Of a stretch of DNA of 64,000 nt, positions 1 to 10,952 are shown piece after piece (position 1 is the stretch's first letter; every line of letters starts with the position of its first letter). The position numbers were made by a program, and so were the translations under genes. The notes under the pieces were generated by a model, which was given only the letters and a program-made list of their open reading frames with translations, did no database searches and had not been told where the DNA came from. Source of the stretch: Euphorbia lathyris (taxonomy: Eukaryota; Streptophyta; Magnoliopsida; Malpighiales; Euphorbiaceae); contig NC_088915.1 of NCBI RefSeq assembly GCF_963576675.1, positions 749,001-813,000 on the forward strand, read 5' to 3'.

Positions 1-1373
1 CAGTATGAGACGATCTAGTAGCATCAGCTTGAGAGGTGTTCAAATCTTGAAGCAAGGACTGAGCAGAGGCAATGATGCGTCTTCCTGACTCAGTAGCATT
101 CAAGTATTGGAATTGGCCAGCATTTGTCTCAGAGGCTGGAATTGAGCTTGATGGTGGAGGATTTTGCTCTTTGCCAGATTGATCACCTTGATTGATGACT
201 GGACTTTGGTGCAGATTACTTTCAGGAGCTGAGTTGTCAACATGCTGAGTTGGAGGTGGAGTTTGGTTAGTCATGTTGACCTGCTCAACTTGAATGGGTG
301 AAGTTGAGGCAGGATTTGATCCATCTTGAGCAGCTTGGATTGGATCTTCAGGGGTTTTGGCTTGTTCCTCATTCTGAGTAACAGATGCTTGGTTTTCTAC
401 AGGATTTGCTGGAGGTGACTCAGTCTCAGCATCATTCGAGAAGTATTTGAACTGGATTGTGGAGAGGTCAGTCTCAATATCTTCAAGAGGGAAGTCGTCC
501 ATAAGATCAATTTGTTTTGTGCCTTCTTTTTGAGTCTCCGTCGTGTCGGAGCTTTTGGGGATGAAGGGTCAGCTGGAATACCTTCACTGGACTCAGTAGC
601 AGCTATCTCCTCTTCTACATATAGATTCTCAAGTGGCTTAGCATGCTCCTCAACAGTAGTGTTTTCTTCCTCAACTCTTTGCCCATCATCACCCTGAGGT
701 TGCTCAACATCAGCAGGTTCTTCCTGCTCAGTATGGATGTCTTCCTCAACATGAGTTGCTTTGTCAGCATGTGCCATATGAAGCACTGCTCAAAGTTAGA
801 GGCGGATGAAGCTGAGTTGAGTTTGGGGAAGATAAAGTTGGTCAGCATGTAGTGAGCCATTTTCTGTTCTTTCCCCATACAGGTGCTGGGTATCTCACCT
901 TTATGATCCTTGGGTTTACAGAACCCCTTGATCTTCTCAAGCTTTTCTTTTGGCACCTTCTCCTTTGTTGTCCTAAATTCTATTCCTTTGTCTGGTAAAT
1001 CTAGTAAAGTGGCTAGATAGGCAGGAGTGATGGTGATTTTCTTACCTTTGACCGTGGTCTCCAAATAATCTGAATCATCTTCATCAACATACAGATTCGA
1101 ATAGAATTACCGTACTAACCTAGGGTAGGTTGTTCCTGAGAGAGAGAAGAGACCTGTCCACTTATTCTTCTCGATCCATTCACAGAACGGTTTCTCAGAG
1201 GTGACGAATCCTGGAGAGAACCATCTGCATTTCAGAACCTCCAAATTGTTGACCTTTTTGTGGACCTTGATCATGTTTCTTTCTATTGGTTTTGATGAAC
1301 CGGCGGGGTCAGCTTGAGTGGGTTTACCAGAGGTTTGGCCAGATTTAGGGATTTCGTTTTTGTTGGAAGCCAT
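1..1373 (-). pseudogene. env-like ORF of a SIRE-lineage Ty1/copia element, partial and broken
   Basis: The reading frame runs from an ATG at 1373 towards and past the left edge of the window. It lies directly downstream, on the same strand, of a copia RNase H end (1974-2741), the position where SIRE/Maximus elements carry an extra env-like ORF. The N-terminal part is basic and Ser/Pro-rich; the middle (about 615-1064) resembles the conserved core seen in these plant ORFs; the distal part is acidic, then Gln/Asn/Ser/Pro-rich. It is broken: an in-frame TAA near 1107, a frame change near 780 and another near 500, after which the last frame stays open to base 1. A TATATAAA (1471-1478, minus) lies about 100 bp before the ATG. 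The function of these plant env-like proteins is not established. Confidence 0.65.
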
Positions 1374-1436
1374 TGTTACAGATGAAGGTTTTTGAGGTTT
1401 AGGGAGAGAGAAAGGTTCGATTACAGGAGATCGCAA

Positions 1437-1973
1437 GCGTAAAGAGTGAAGAGTGGGGATCCTTCCACTTTTTATATAGATTTACGGCGGCTCCTATTTA
1501 TTAACTAGCCGTTTTACCTAGGGACGTTCAACCGACAAAGATTCTGTCATTTATGACATCTTCGGCGCATGGGATTTGCCATTAATGTGCGTCTTTCCAA
1601 GGTGCCAGAAGTTACACATGTAGGTATTTATTTTAAGCGAGTGGGTTTCTTTTTGGTTTTGCTAGAATTCGAAGCATTCACGATGTTGAGTGCCTAGTTT
1701 TTTTGTTAACATAATTTTTCTACCTCTAAATAACTCAACATACGTTGATCACTCAGCATGTACATCTACTCAGCATAATGTGATTACTCAATATTTGTAT
1801 CTACTCAGTATAATCACACAATGTATATGTCAACTCAGCATAGGGTGATCATTTCAAACTTGGTGAGTAGAAGTTTCTTATTGTTAATTTACTCAGCATG
1901 GCATTTGCACAAGCATTCAACTTTCCACCCAACATGGCAATCACTCAACATTCAATTTTTCATATAGATTTAT
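1437..1973 (-). other. pol-to-env spacer of the SIRE-like element
   Basis: This is non-coding DNA between the pol stop and the env-like ORF. Positions 1730-1960 hold many degenerate copies of a CTCAGCAT/ACTCAACAT word. The same word family is common in the solo LTR at 54376-55759, which supports placing both in one element family. Confidence 0.5.
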
Positions 1974-2758
1974 TTAGAGTGGATTTGACAAACCAATGGC
2001 TTCCCTTAGTGTATTGAATTGTTCTCGTGCCAAGGGCTTAGTGAAGATATCTGCAAGCTGTTCATTTGTTGGCACATAGGTCAGCTTGATCTCATCTTTT
2101 AGTACGTGATCTCTGATGAAGTGATGTCTTATGCTAACATGCTTCATCCTGCTGTGTTGGACTGGATTCTTAGATAAATCAATGGCACTCTTGTTGTCAC
2201 ATTTGATCTCTATCGTGTTTGTTTTAACTCCATAATCCTCAAGATGTTGCTTTATCCATAGGACTTGTGCAACACAGCTTCCAGCAGCCACGTACTCAGC
2301 TTCGGTTGTAGACAGGGCTACAGATGATTGCTTCTTGCTGAACCAAGATACTAGACAGCTTCCGAGGAAATGACATCCTTCCGAAGTACTTTTTCGTTCT
2401 AGCTTATCTCGTCCATAGTCAGCATCAGTATATCCAATGAGTGTGAAGTCATTTGAAGTTGGATACCATAGACCTGCATCAACTGAGCTTTGCAAATATC
2501 TAAAAATTCTTTTTACAGCAGTTAGATGAGTTTCCCTGGGGTCAGCTTGATATCTAGCACAATAGCATATTGAGTACTGAATATCAGGTCTACTAGCTGT
2601 GAGATAGAGTAAGGAACCTATCATACCTCGATAGAGTTTACTATCAACTGACTTACTCTTCTCATCCTTGCATAGGACAGTATCAATGCCCATGGGGGTT
2701 GATATTGGTTTGCAATCTACCATGCTGAATTTCTTTAACATTTTTAGAACTTTGTATG
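1974..2758 (-). pseudogene. C-terminal RT/RNase H part of a Ty1/copia (SIRE-like) polyprotein
   Basis: About 255 codons are open. They cover the end of the reverse transcriptase (SRPDI, YLTASRPDIQYS) and the copia RNase H domain: DADYGRD, STSEGCHFLG, ALSTTEAEYVAA, the CDNKSAI block, and the typical C-terminal LADIFTKPLA. The frame hits a stop just upstream (about 2759) and nothing of gag, protease, integrase or the RT core is seen further upstream, so the element is truncated there. With the env-like ORF downstream this points to the SIRE lineage. It cannot encode a working element. Confidence 0.85.
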
Positions 2759-2789
2759 GTTATTTATAGACATTCAAAACTAAGCAAAA

Positions 2790-3265
2790 AATAAAAAGCT
2801 TAAAGTACTGTTTGACCTTTGATCTATTCAAAATTTTACCATTTGACCACTGACTTATTATTTGGTAATATTTAGCCTATGTTCTTTTCCAATTGGTGAA
2901 ATTTCACCCAATTTATATTAAAACTTAATCGAATTATTATCTCATTGATAAGTAACGATATTTTGACACTTGAACTTGATAAATTTTAGTTTATGATTTG
3001 TTTGTTTTTTCTTTTTTTTAAATCTAATTAATTATTTGCACAGAATGTATTAAAAAACTTTAAAAAATATGACGTGTCAAGTTCAAGTGTCAAAATATCG
3101 TTACTTGTGAATGAGATAATGATTCCGCTAACTATTTATATAAATTGGGTGAAATTTTACCAACTGGGATAATCATGGACTAAATGTAAACAAATAATAG
3201 ATTATGGGCCAAATGATAAAATGTTGTATAGATGAAATTTAAGTAATGCTATAAGCCAACAATAA
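2790..3265. repeat. Inverted-repeat (MITE-like) element
   Basis: Two arms, about 2790-2985 and 3065-3265, are reverse complements with mismatches. The best part is a roughly 25-base block around ACGATATTTTGACACTTGAA (2965-2985) and its complement at 3075-3105, followed by CCCAATTTATAT in both arms. A T-rich centre separates them. The size and absence of an ORF suit a non-autonomous DNA element. I did not find a clear target-site duplication. Confidence 0.5.
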
Positions 3266-3359
3266 AGTGTAAAAGAACAAAAAAAAAAAAAAAAAAAAAC
3301 GCATATAATAAAACTACTGATCTGGATTGGACTTTGCCCTATTTTCCCAATTTCATTCC

Positions 3360-3905
3360 AATTTCAAAATCCACCGCCACAGTCTCTTTCAGGTAACTTA
3401 CTGCTCTCTTCGGCTCTGCTTTTTCAGAATCTAAATGTGTTTTTTGAGATTGTTAGGATTACGTTTGAGATAGATTAGGTTAATATTTGTTTCCTCTAGA
3501 ATCGTAAATATTTATGGTGTTGCTCTCTATATGAATTGATGTGTGAACTTCATCTTTAAACTTTAATTGTATCTGATCCTCTTTCAACATTTTTTTATTC
3601 AAAATATTTTATCCTTTTAATTAGAATAAAAAGTATAGGATCTGAATCAAGAAACATAGAAGTATATGGATAATTAAAGACTCATTTTAGGAACTACACA
3701 CTGAAACTTTTTTATTTTCTTAAAACTAGACTGAACATAGATTGAGATAAAAATAAATTGCATTTTTTTATTCAATTTTATATTACTTGTCCGGTTTTGC
3801 TCACCCATACTTAATACTATGTATTGTTATATCTTGTTTGAGGGTTCGTCTTCTTGGTTCTTGAATTACATTTTGGTTTTTGACAGAATCCATAGTCACT
3901 GAAGA
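3360..3905 (+). promoter_or_regulatory. Probable 5' UTR with leader intron of the broken F-box gene
   Basis: A C-rich exon-like stretch ends at CAG|GTAACT (exon end 3392), and TTTTTGACAG (AG at 3885-3886) precedes AATCC and then the ATG at 3906. This fits a roughly 490-base intron in the 5' UTR. The long A run at 3279-3299 lies just upstream. Inferred from splice-site form only. Confidence 0.4.
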
Positions 3906-6566
3906 ATGGAGGTGGAAAACTGTGGAATTTCATCAGTTGACACCAAGGAAATTAGGAACAAAAGGCTGAAATTGCAGGCGAATGAAGATAGAATCAGTGC
4001 TTTGCCGGATTCACTAATTAAACATATTCTCTCCTTCTTGCCATCAACCAGAGAAGCTATTCGGACCGGTGTATTGTCAAAACCATGGCAGAATCAATGG
4101 ACGTGTGTCCCCATTCTCATTTTCTATGGCTCAGGTAGGTCTGAAGAAAACTTTTCTAAATTGATTGACACTACATTAATCCTATATGACTGTTCAAAGA
4201 TCAAAAAATTCCACATCCAAAATCATCATTGCTTAAAGGAGGATCCTCAATTTAGTGGGAGAATCCGTTTTGCAACTAAAAAAGATGTGGAAGAGCTAAT
4301 TTTGGATTTCAACTTTTCAGAAGCCAACAAGTTGCCCAGATTTCTTTTCAACAATGCTTCACTGGTTAAATTGAAGACTATGAATTGTAAATATATGCCT
4401 AATGTGAGGGTAAATTGGAGATGTCTCAAGACATTGAATATAGAAAGTACTAGGTTGACTGATCAAACTATAAAAAATGTGCTTTCTGACAGTCTGTTAC
4501 TTGAATAGTTACAATTGAATAGCTGTGTTGGGTTTGATCATCTTGTAATTGCTTCCAAATCCTTGAAAAAATTGGTTTTGTCGGAACTTGAATTTTCTCA
4601 TATTGAAATTTCATGTCCAAGCCTTAAGGAATTAACTCTGGTGCAATTGAAGGATGATTACTGTCCTCTATTTGACGAAGTTGGAAATATTCTATGTGGC
4701 TGTTCGGTACTTGAATATTTGGAAATAAGTAGTTGTCATCTTTATGAGCTTGTTATTGCTTCCACATCTCTGAAAAGATTGGTTTTAAGTGTACTTTTTA
4801 GATTTCTGTCATTGAAACCTGCTGTCCTAAACTTAAGGAATTGGAACTTTTGGGGATAATAAATTTCATGACTTCTAAGTTAATAAATTTGCCTTCTTTA
4901 ATTTTTGCTGCTCTTGATTGTGAGGCTAGTGGGGATGGGATTGATGAAAGTTTGGGTAAGCAAATCCTACCGCAGGTTGAGCATGTGAAAGAGCTAAAGA
5001 TTGGAAGTCTGTTTACTAAGGTAACTTTTCAGCAAAAAAGAATTATATAATCCTTCCCATTTTTTGTTGGAGTTTCTTTTTTCTTGTGCTATGGAGAGTA
5101 GAGCAAACATTTGATTGCTGGATAGTAGAATTTAATATCATTAGAAGTGTTCTATGAAACACTGGTACGGAGTACGGTACGACAAACATCATATTTCAAA
5201 AATATAAGACACGGGTAAGGAGTTATATATATATATACATAATAACTAATAAAACATTGATTCCTATAAAAGAGAATCTTTAATATTTCAAACTATTTAA
5301 ACTAGTAAGACATTTTAGTGATTTTCATTTACAAATGAAAGCGTGGGTGGAGGCTGATTTGATTAATTATTTATATGACAGATTTATATATTTAATTTTT
5401 TTTTATACTAACCCCTATTTTTGTGAACTTATTTAAAAAAAGCCTTAAATTTTACCTAATTAACTCTGAAACGTATTTTCGAAGTATCGCCGCATATCAC
5501 CCGGATATCCCGAGTATCGCCTTAAATTTTACCTAATTAACTCTGAAACTTATTTAAAATGAGGTACTTGTTTTGCCGTTTCCCCGCCTTATTCCCCCGT
5601 ATCTGACGTATCCGATAAGCTTACATCAGCATCTTAGAAGTATCAGTGCTTCATGGGAAGTGGTTTAAGTAGATTTGTTTCCATTCAACCCATAAATGGA
5701 AGATATAAATAAACTTGTCAGCTATTTATTCAAATCTAAAATTGAATTAGTACAATGTGATATCTGAATTTCCAATTCCATGTTATATTTGAAGATTCTA
5801 TCAAGTTTGGAGGAGGGAGGTGTATCTTGTCCATTTTTCAACAATAAATGCTTGACTTTGGGTTATGTTGATTTTGATAAGCACCATGCTGCTGTTGCAT
5901 ATGCACTTCGCAATTCTATTGTGCTTCAGAAATTAGTTATAAATATGTCATCAATCTGTGAGGTAAAGTTTCTTGGAACCTCTTATCAAATTTAACTTTA
6001 GTATATGGAACTTCTCATCCATTAGAAGTCTACTTTATGCTTTACAAAATTTTAACCTTTCCTAAATTTTCTTACATATCATTCTATGAAGGAAGCGGAA
6101 TTATATATTGAATATGCATTCTTATAACTTTGTGGAGCGCAATAAATAAATAATTTTAACTTTTTCCATTAAAAGTGTGTCTTTGTGACCATTTATATTT
6201 AGTTTCCATGTCCTCTTAAGTTGCTTAGTCTAACAACTTTGTCTCCAGTCTATTTATACTGCAGATGTTCCAGACATGAATGATTTTTCAGAGAACTACT
6301 GGAAATCTAGTGAAACTTTTTTCGATTGTTTCGGGTCGCATCTAAAGATTGTCAAGATTTGTGGATTGGGGAAGGAAGATCAGAAATGGAGGCTTGTGGT
6401 GAACTTTGTTGAGTTTCTACTCAAGAATGCTAGATTGTTGGAAAAGATGGTTGTGGAGATATTAGAAAAGCGTAGAACAGAGTTTGCATTTAATGTTTCT
6501 GAAAAACTACTAAGCTTTTCAAGATGTTCTCAACATGCTATTGTTGAGTTGGTATGTGCTGAATAG
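3906..6566 (+). pseudogene. F-box/LRR/FBD-like protein gene, inactivated
   Basis: Residues about 28-65 form an F-box (DRISALPDSLIKHILSFLPS, then a VLSKPW-type end), which in intact proteins binds SKP1 in SCF ubiquitin ligases. LRR-like repeats with LKTLNI, LEYLEISSC and CPSLKEL signatures follow. The last exon (6265-6566) ends with an FBD-like segment (FVEFLLKNARLLEKMVV). Breaks: an in-frame TAG at 4506-4508 inside an LRR; a frameshift near 4805-4820, shown by comparing the two homologous LRR blocks; and mismatched frames around 5751-5790. A donor AAG|GTAACT at 5020/5021, acceptor TTAG at 5750, donor at 5962/5963 and acceptor at 6264 look usable, but the phase of the last junction does not fit. 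Decayed family member. Confidence 0.8.
5151..5655. repeat. Dispersed repeat inside the F-box pseudogene intron
   Basis: The segment starts near ATGAAACACTGGTACGG and ends near AGTATCAGTGCTTCATG, which are imperfect inverted copies. Inside are internal repeats of CCTTAAATTTTACC and GTATCGCC motifs. It resembles a small non-autonomous transposon in the first coding intron (about 5021-5750). Boundaries are approximate. Confidence 0.4.
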
Positions 6567-6984
6567 CTAGAGATGTCCAAATATAAAGGAAATGTTTTAA
6601 AAAAATGAGGTAGTTTTTATGTGCTTTGTGACTTTGACATTTGGGACATATAGTTGGAAATAGTTGATCATATGTTGCTACATGGTAGTACAATGAAGTT
6701 AATTAATGCAGTAATGTCAAAATGGAGTTCTTAATGGTCTTGTGCATTTGGTAATTAGTTTGCTATTTCCATGTTTGCTAATGCAATGCTTATAACAGAG
6801 GGTATGAAAACGGATTGTCTTGTTATAATCATATCATTATTAGAGATATATTAGAGAAATAGATTATTTACTCACTTAATGTTTATTCAAAATAGTTAGT
6901 TAGCTTTAGTCATTCACTCAAACGTGAATTGTACTTGATATATATACTACTTTACACATCAATACAATTACAGAACAATTACAA
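6567..6984. other. AT-rich spacer
   Basis: No coding or repeat structure recognised. Confidence 0.4.
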
Positions 6985-7190
6985 CTGTCGGAGATTAATA
7001 TAAGATATATGATTGGACCTTAACTATAAGTTCGAGCTTTTAGTTCAATCGGTTCCATGACATGGTATCAGAGCCTCTAGGACCAAACGGTCGAGGGTTC
7101 GAGTCCCGACAGCCTCATTAATTTGTGGAATTAAAAACACATGGCGGGATGGGCTTGTGTTGTGCGGGCCTTAACTATAAGTGATCTATA
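6985..7190 (+). repeat. Dispersed repeat with tRNA-like words (copy 1)
   Basis: It contains TGGTATCAGAGCC (complement of the initiator-Met tRNA 3' end) followed by GGTTCGAGTCC, which resembles a pol III B box. A reverse-strand copy lies at about 24770-25025, with diverged relatives at 18170-18290 and 18720-18870. It does not fold into a tRNA as I read it. It may be SINE-like or a retrotransposon leader fragment. Confidence 0.45.
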
Positions 7191-7207
7191 TGTTTTATAT
7201 CATTATA

Positions 7208-8121
7208 CAGTAAAACCTCTATAAATTAATAATGTTGGGACCATAGAATTTTATTAATTTATAGAGTGATTTTAAATTTTTTTAAAAATAAATTTTAAAT
7301 TACTAATTTAAATAAAGTTTTTGTCTAAAATCAATGAACAAATAAAATTAAATGTGCATCATATAAGTTAATTGAACTTTGAAGTTCATTGTATTTATGT
7401 TAAAAATATTCAATGTATCATAGTTAATGAATTACTATATAAATTTATAGGAGTGTTGTTTCAAACCATACCAAAAATAGGCTTCTCATGAATTTGTCAC
7501 AACGAATTTAGAGGAAGCAACTACAGAAGAGATTTATGAACTTGAGGGAATGATTTTTCAGCTTGGTTACCGCCATCCAATGGATGTCAATCAAATATTG
7601 GATTATCCAAGTGAAATTAATGAATGCTCACAAGTCCAAAGTTTAGAAGAAATTGTGTCGAGCATTATGCAAAATTCAATTAAGGATGAAGGTGATGATG
7701 ATTCGGTACCTTTGAAACCAGTCACAAGAAAGGAAGCAATTATAACATCATCCACTCTTTATAATTTTTTATTACAATTTGACAATGATACCCCGGAACT
7801 TTTGAATGCACTAAGAATGGTTAAAGATGAAATTCAACTAGATTTAAATTTCAAGAAAAAACAAAATACTATAGATTCATATTTTGCTAAATTATCATAA
7901 GTATATATATCTATATATATTTCTCATATGTATTTGAGAAATTATTAATTTATAGAGGTAATAATACAATGTATTTATCAAGGGTCGTTCCAGAAAATTA
8001 TTATCTTATTAATTTATTAAAATTGATCATTTTTTGAACTGGCCCAAGTCGGGACCAGAAGAAATTATTATTTTAAAGAATTTATTAATTTATCGAGTAT
8101 TAATTTATAGAAGTTTTACTG
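7208..8121 (+). mobile_element. pogo/Lemi1-like (Tc1/mariner group) DNA element, internally deleted
   Basis: The ends are inverted repeats: CAGTAAAACCTCTATAAATT at 7208 and its near-complement ending TTTTACTG at 8121. TA flanks both sides (7206-7207 and 8122-8123), the target duplication of this group. The TIR word matches what I recall of the plant Emigrant/Lemi1 family. Only the C-terminal end of the transposase remains (7478-7900), so this is a deletion derivative. Confidence 0.75.
7478..7900 (+). pseudogene. C-terminal fragment of a pogo/Lemi1-like transposase
   Basis: An open frame of about 140 codons, mostly visible from an ATG at 7550. It has HPMDVNQILDYPSE, then VTRKEAIITSSTLYNFLLQF and a terminal ALRMVKDEIQ...TIDSYF segment, which resembles the tail of plant CENP-B/pogo-type transposases. 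The N-terminal CENP-B-type helix-turn-helix and the DDE catalytic core are missing. It lies wholly inside the TIR-bounded element. No function expected. Confidence 0.65.
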
Positions 8122-8123
8122 TA

Positions 8124-8617
8124 TGTGATATAAATAATGTAAAATGATAATATTATCATGCCAAAAAGGGTCTTTTAAATTGTGTTGTGGTGCCAGAAAA
8201 TTGACGGTTTTTTCCACCACTAGATGCAAAAAACATTATGACATTATGTTTGCATCCAGTCCTATTAGAACTCTTCTCCTATATGGTAAAATATCTTATG
8301 AGAATTTGTGCCTTTACTTACAAACGGAATTGACTTGAATTCAAATGGCACTTTAAATTGTTTGGTGTCATATTTTGTGCTTTTATAAATCTAATTTTGT
8401 GGATCAAGTTCAGTTTCCTTTTTTTCAAGACTAAAGTTCTATTTGGCCTCATGTTGTACCCATAATTTTGTGATTTACCTGCTATGGTACTATTCACTAA
8501 CATTTGACTTCTAAGGTATTCCATAAGTGACATTTTAACAAATGTTCTTTTTTTTCCTATTACAAAAAGAACATTTGTTAAAATGTATTTCTCTGAGGAG
8601 GAATCATGTTGTTTATA
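8124..8617. other. Spacer without recognised content
   Basis: AT-rich. A short inverted pair (ACAAATGTTCTTTTT and its complement, about 8538-8580) is the only structure seen. Confidence 0.4.
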
Positions 8618-8627
8618 TATTTTAAAA

Positions 8628-10039
8628 GGGAAAATTACAAAATTGGGTAAAATGGGAGACTCGTTTACATATTTAATCCATTTACTCAACCTACTACATA
8701 TTTAGACTATTTTTATGTGACTTTCCCATAATACCCCTAACCTTTCATCTTCCCCCTATCCTTAGTTACGCGAAACGGTTGACAGCTCCTCCATTAATAA
8801 TTCCAAGACTTTTGATCTTCCTATATTCCTTTAAATGGCACGAAATCTACACCATTTCTACAAATCACCATGTATTTCTCTTCTTCTTCTCTTCATCTCT
8901 TGATTCTTCATCTTCACAATCCTAGAAAACAAAGTCTTGGATCTTCATCTTCCATTAATTTCCTGCTCGTTTTCTGGTTTCTTTCTTCTTGTGATCATCG
9001 AAGAAATGGTGATTGTACGTTATTTTGATCATTTTTCCAATTTATCATATTGTTTTCGTCGAAAAATGTAAGTATATTCACTTAGCATATGTCGTTTTCG
9101 TGAAGTCAGCGAGGAGAAATCTATCTACTTAACTCCGCAAAACGATGATTATGCGAAGTTTGCGAGGTAATTCGATAAATTTCTCCCGCAGACGTCGCGT
9201 AATCATCGTTTTGCAAAGTCAGAGCGTCACATTTCTCCTCGCAGACGTCGTGAAATCATCATTTTGCTAAGTAAAATCACCATGTGCCTTGCACATTTAT
9301 TTTCGCATACTTAGCGAATCCTCATTTCACAAAGCCCAATCTTCCTTTTTTTCTGCCTAACACGATTAATTTTTTCTGAAGGTGGTTGAATACATAATAT
9401 TCATTCCTGGAAGTTGGCGTGCTGGGGTGCCATGAGACATCCATCCCAAAAGGCTTGGACTTCCAACCATCGGTGGTGAATAGGAGCTTACACCATGGGA
9501 CAAGTCCATCCTTAATGGTGAATAAGAGTCCTTACCGTGAGACACATCCATCCATCGGTAGTGAATAAGAGCCTATGTATTATGAAGTGATTTGTTAAGA
9601 GTTTATTGTGGCATCTTGTTCTGTACCATGAGACACATCCATCCATTGGTGGTGAATAGGAGCCTATGTATTATGAAGTGATTTGCTAGGAGTTTATTGT
9701 GGCAATCTTGTTGTAAATTTTGATAATGTTATGGTTTTAATGTTAGAATCCGTTGTTGTTTGGTATTTTTTTTTATATACCACCTAGCGAATTTTGTTCA
9801 AAACACATTCAAACTTCGCATATGCTAATTAAAATCATCAAGTAAAGCAAACATTAGCTTCGCAGGCTTCGCATATTCTGGAATATGCGAAGTCAGACGG
9901 GAGGGAGATAGCCACGCCGTAAATATTGAGGGTATTATGGGAAAGTCAGACAAAAAATAGTCTAGATATGTAGTAGGTTGAGTAAATGGGTTAAATATAT
10001 AAATGGGTCTCCCATTTTACCCAATTCTGTAATTTTCCC
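8628..10039. mobile_element. Non-autonomous Mutator-like element (MULE)
   Basis: Long TIRs of about 100 bp begin GGGAAAATTACAAAATTGGG at 8628 and end with the near-complement at 10039. An identical 10-bp direct repeat TATTTTAAAA flanks the element (8618-8627 and 10040-10049), the size expected for MULEs. No transposase ORF is present. The interior (8880-9010) reads like a C/T-rich leader followed by an ATG-like start, so captured host sequence is possible. Inverted copies of GCAAAACGATGATTATGCG surround 9140-9210. Confidence 0.8.
9410..9715. repeat. Degenerate tandem repeats inside the MULE
   Basis: Units of about 45-60 bp contain a GAGACACATCCATCC word followed by GGTGGTGAATAGGAGCC. The last two units extend to about 115 bp and share GCCTATGTATTATGAAGTGA. 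The minus-strand open frame over part of this is a by-product of the repeats. Confidence 0.6.
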
Positions 10040-10049
10040 TATTTTAAAA

Positions 10050-10463
10050 TTAAAGAATTGCATTTTTATTTAATTTAAGAGATTTTTATATATTCCCTTC
10101 ATCAACACTTAGGTTTAATTAGAAAAAAATTAGATAAAATGAAATTTGATCCTAACATTTGTTTTAAAAGTGCAAATTTAACCTTAACCCATGAAATAAT
10201 TCAACTTTAATCATAACGTTTCCAAACAACATCAATTTTAGAATTATTATACTAAAAATTTGAAAATTCTAGTTTGGCTATTATTTAATTGTCATATATA
10301 ACATTCCAAACAATTTTAATGATAAATTGAAGCTGTTTCATACATTTTTTGTTGTTTATTTGTAATTATATTAGTAACACATTAAAAGAAAAATTAGAGA
10401 GCTAGTAAAAAAAATTGTGATTAACATGTTTGGGGGAGACTTAGTTGTTATCATTTGGGAGAC
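10050..10463. other. AT-rich spacer
   Basis: Nothing recognised. Confidence 0.4.
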
Positions 10464-10952
10464 TTAAGTGCAAAAATGCCCCTAACGTTTTGGGTCATGA
10501 GCAATTTTACTCCTAACGTCTAAAATGGTGCAATTTTACCCATAACCTTGGTAGCCAAGAGCAAATTTACCCCAACGTTGATAATTTGGATAAATTTCAG
10601 ACACTATTATAAAACGCATATATTTTTGTTCCTTATTTTGCACCACTTGCATATCAATTCGTTCTAAAAAAAGGATTTCATTTTTAAGTAAAGATAGGGT
10701 GATGGTTTAGGGAAAGGCCGGACATCCCGAAAAAAAAAAGGATTTCATGTTTTTTATAATTTAATAATAGAATTGGAGATTAATATTTATAAATTCGGTG
10801 AATTTTTTGAATTTTTTTATCCAATTCGTACAAAAGACAGTATATTTTTTTATATATTTTTATTTTTTTCACATCCCAACATATGTTTGTGATTTGTTAC
10901 TGATAAGATGACGAACGTCTGAAGTGTAGATGACAAAATTAATGACCGAGAA

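Noticed and set aside
7060..7130. Possible tRNA gene (TGGTATCAGAGCC and GGTTCGAGTCC words)
   Set aside because: No cloverleaf could be formed; the text recurs as part of a longer dispersed repeat on both strands.
8318..8689. 123-codon minus-strand frame
   Set aside because: It crosses the left terminus and target duplication of the MULE at 8618-8640, and has no family signature.
9366..9551. 61-codon minus-strand frame with internal repeats
   Set aside because: It arises from the tandem repeats inside the MULE.
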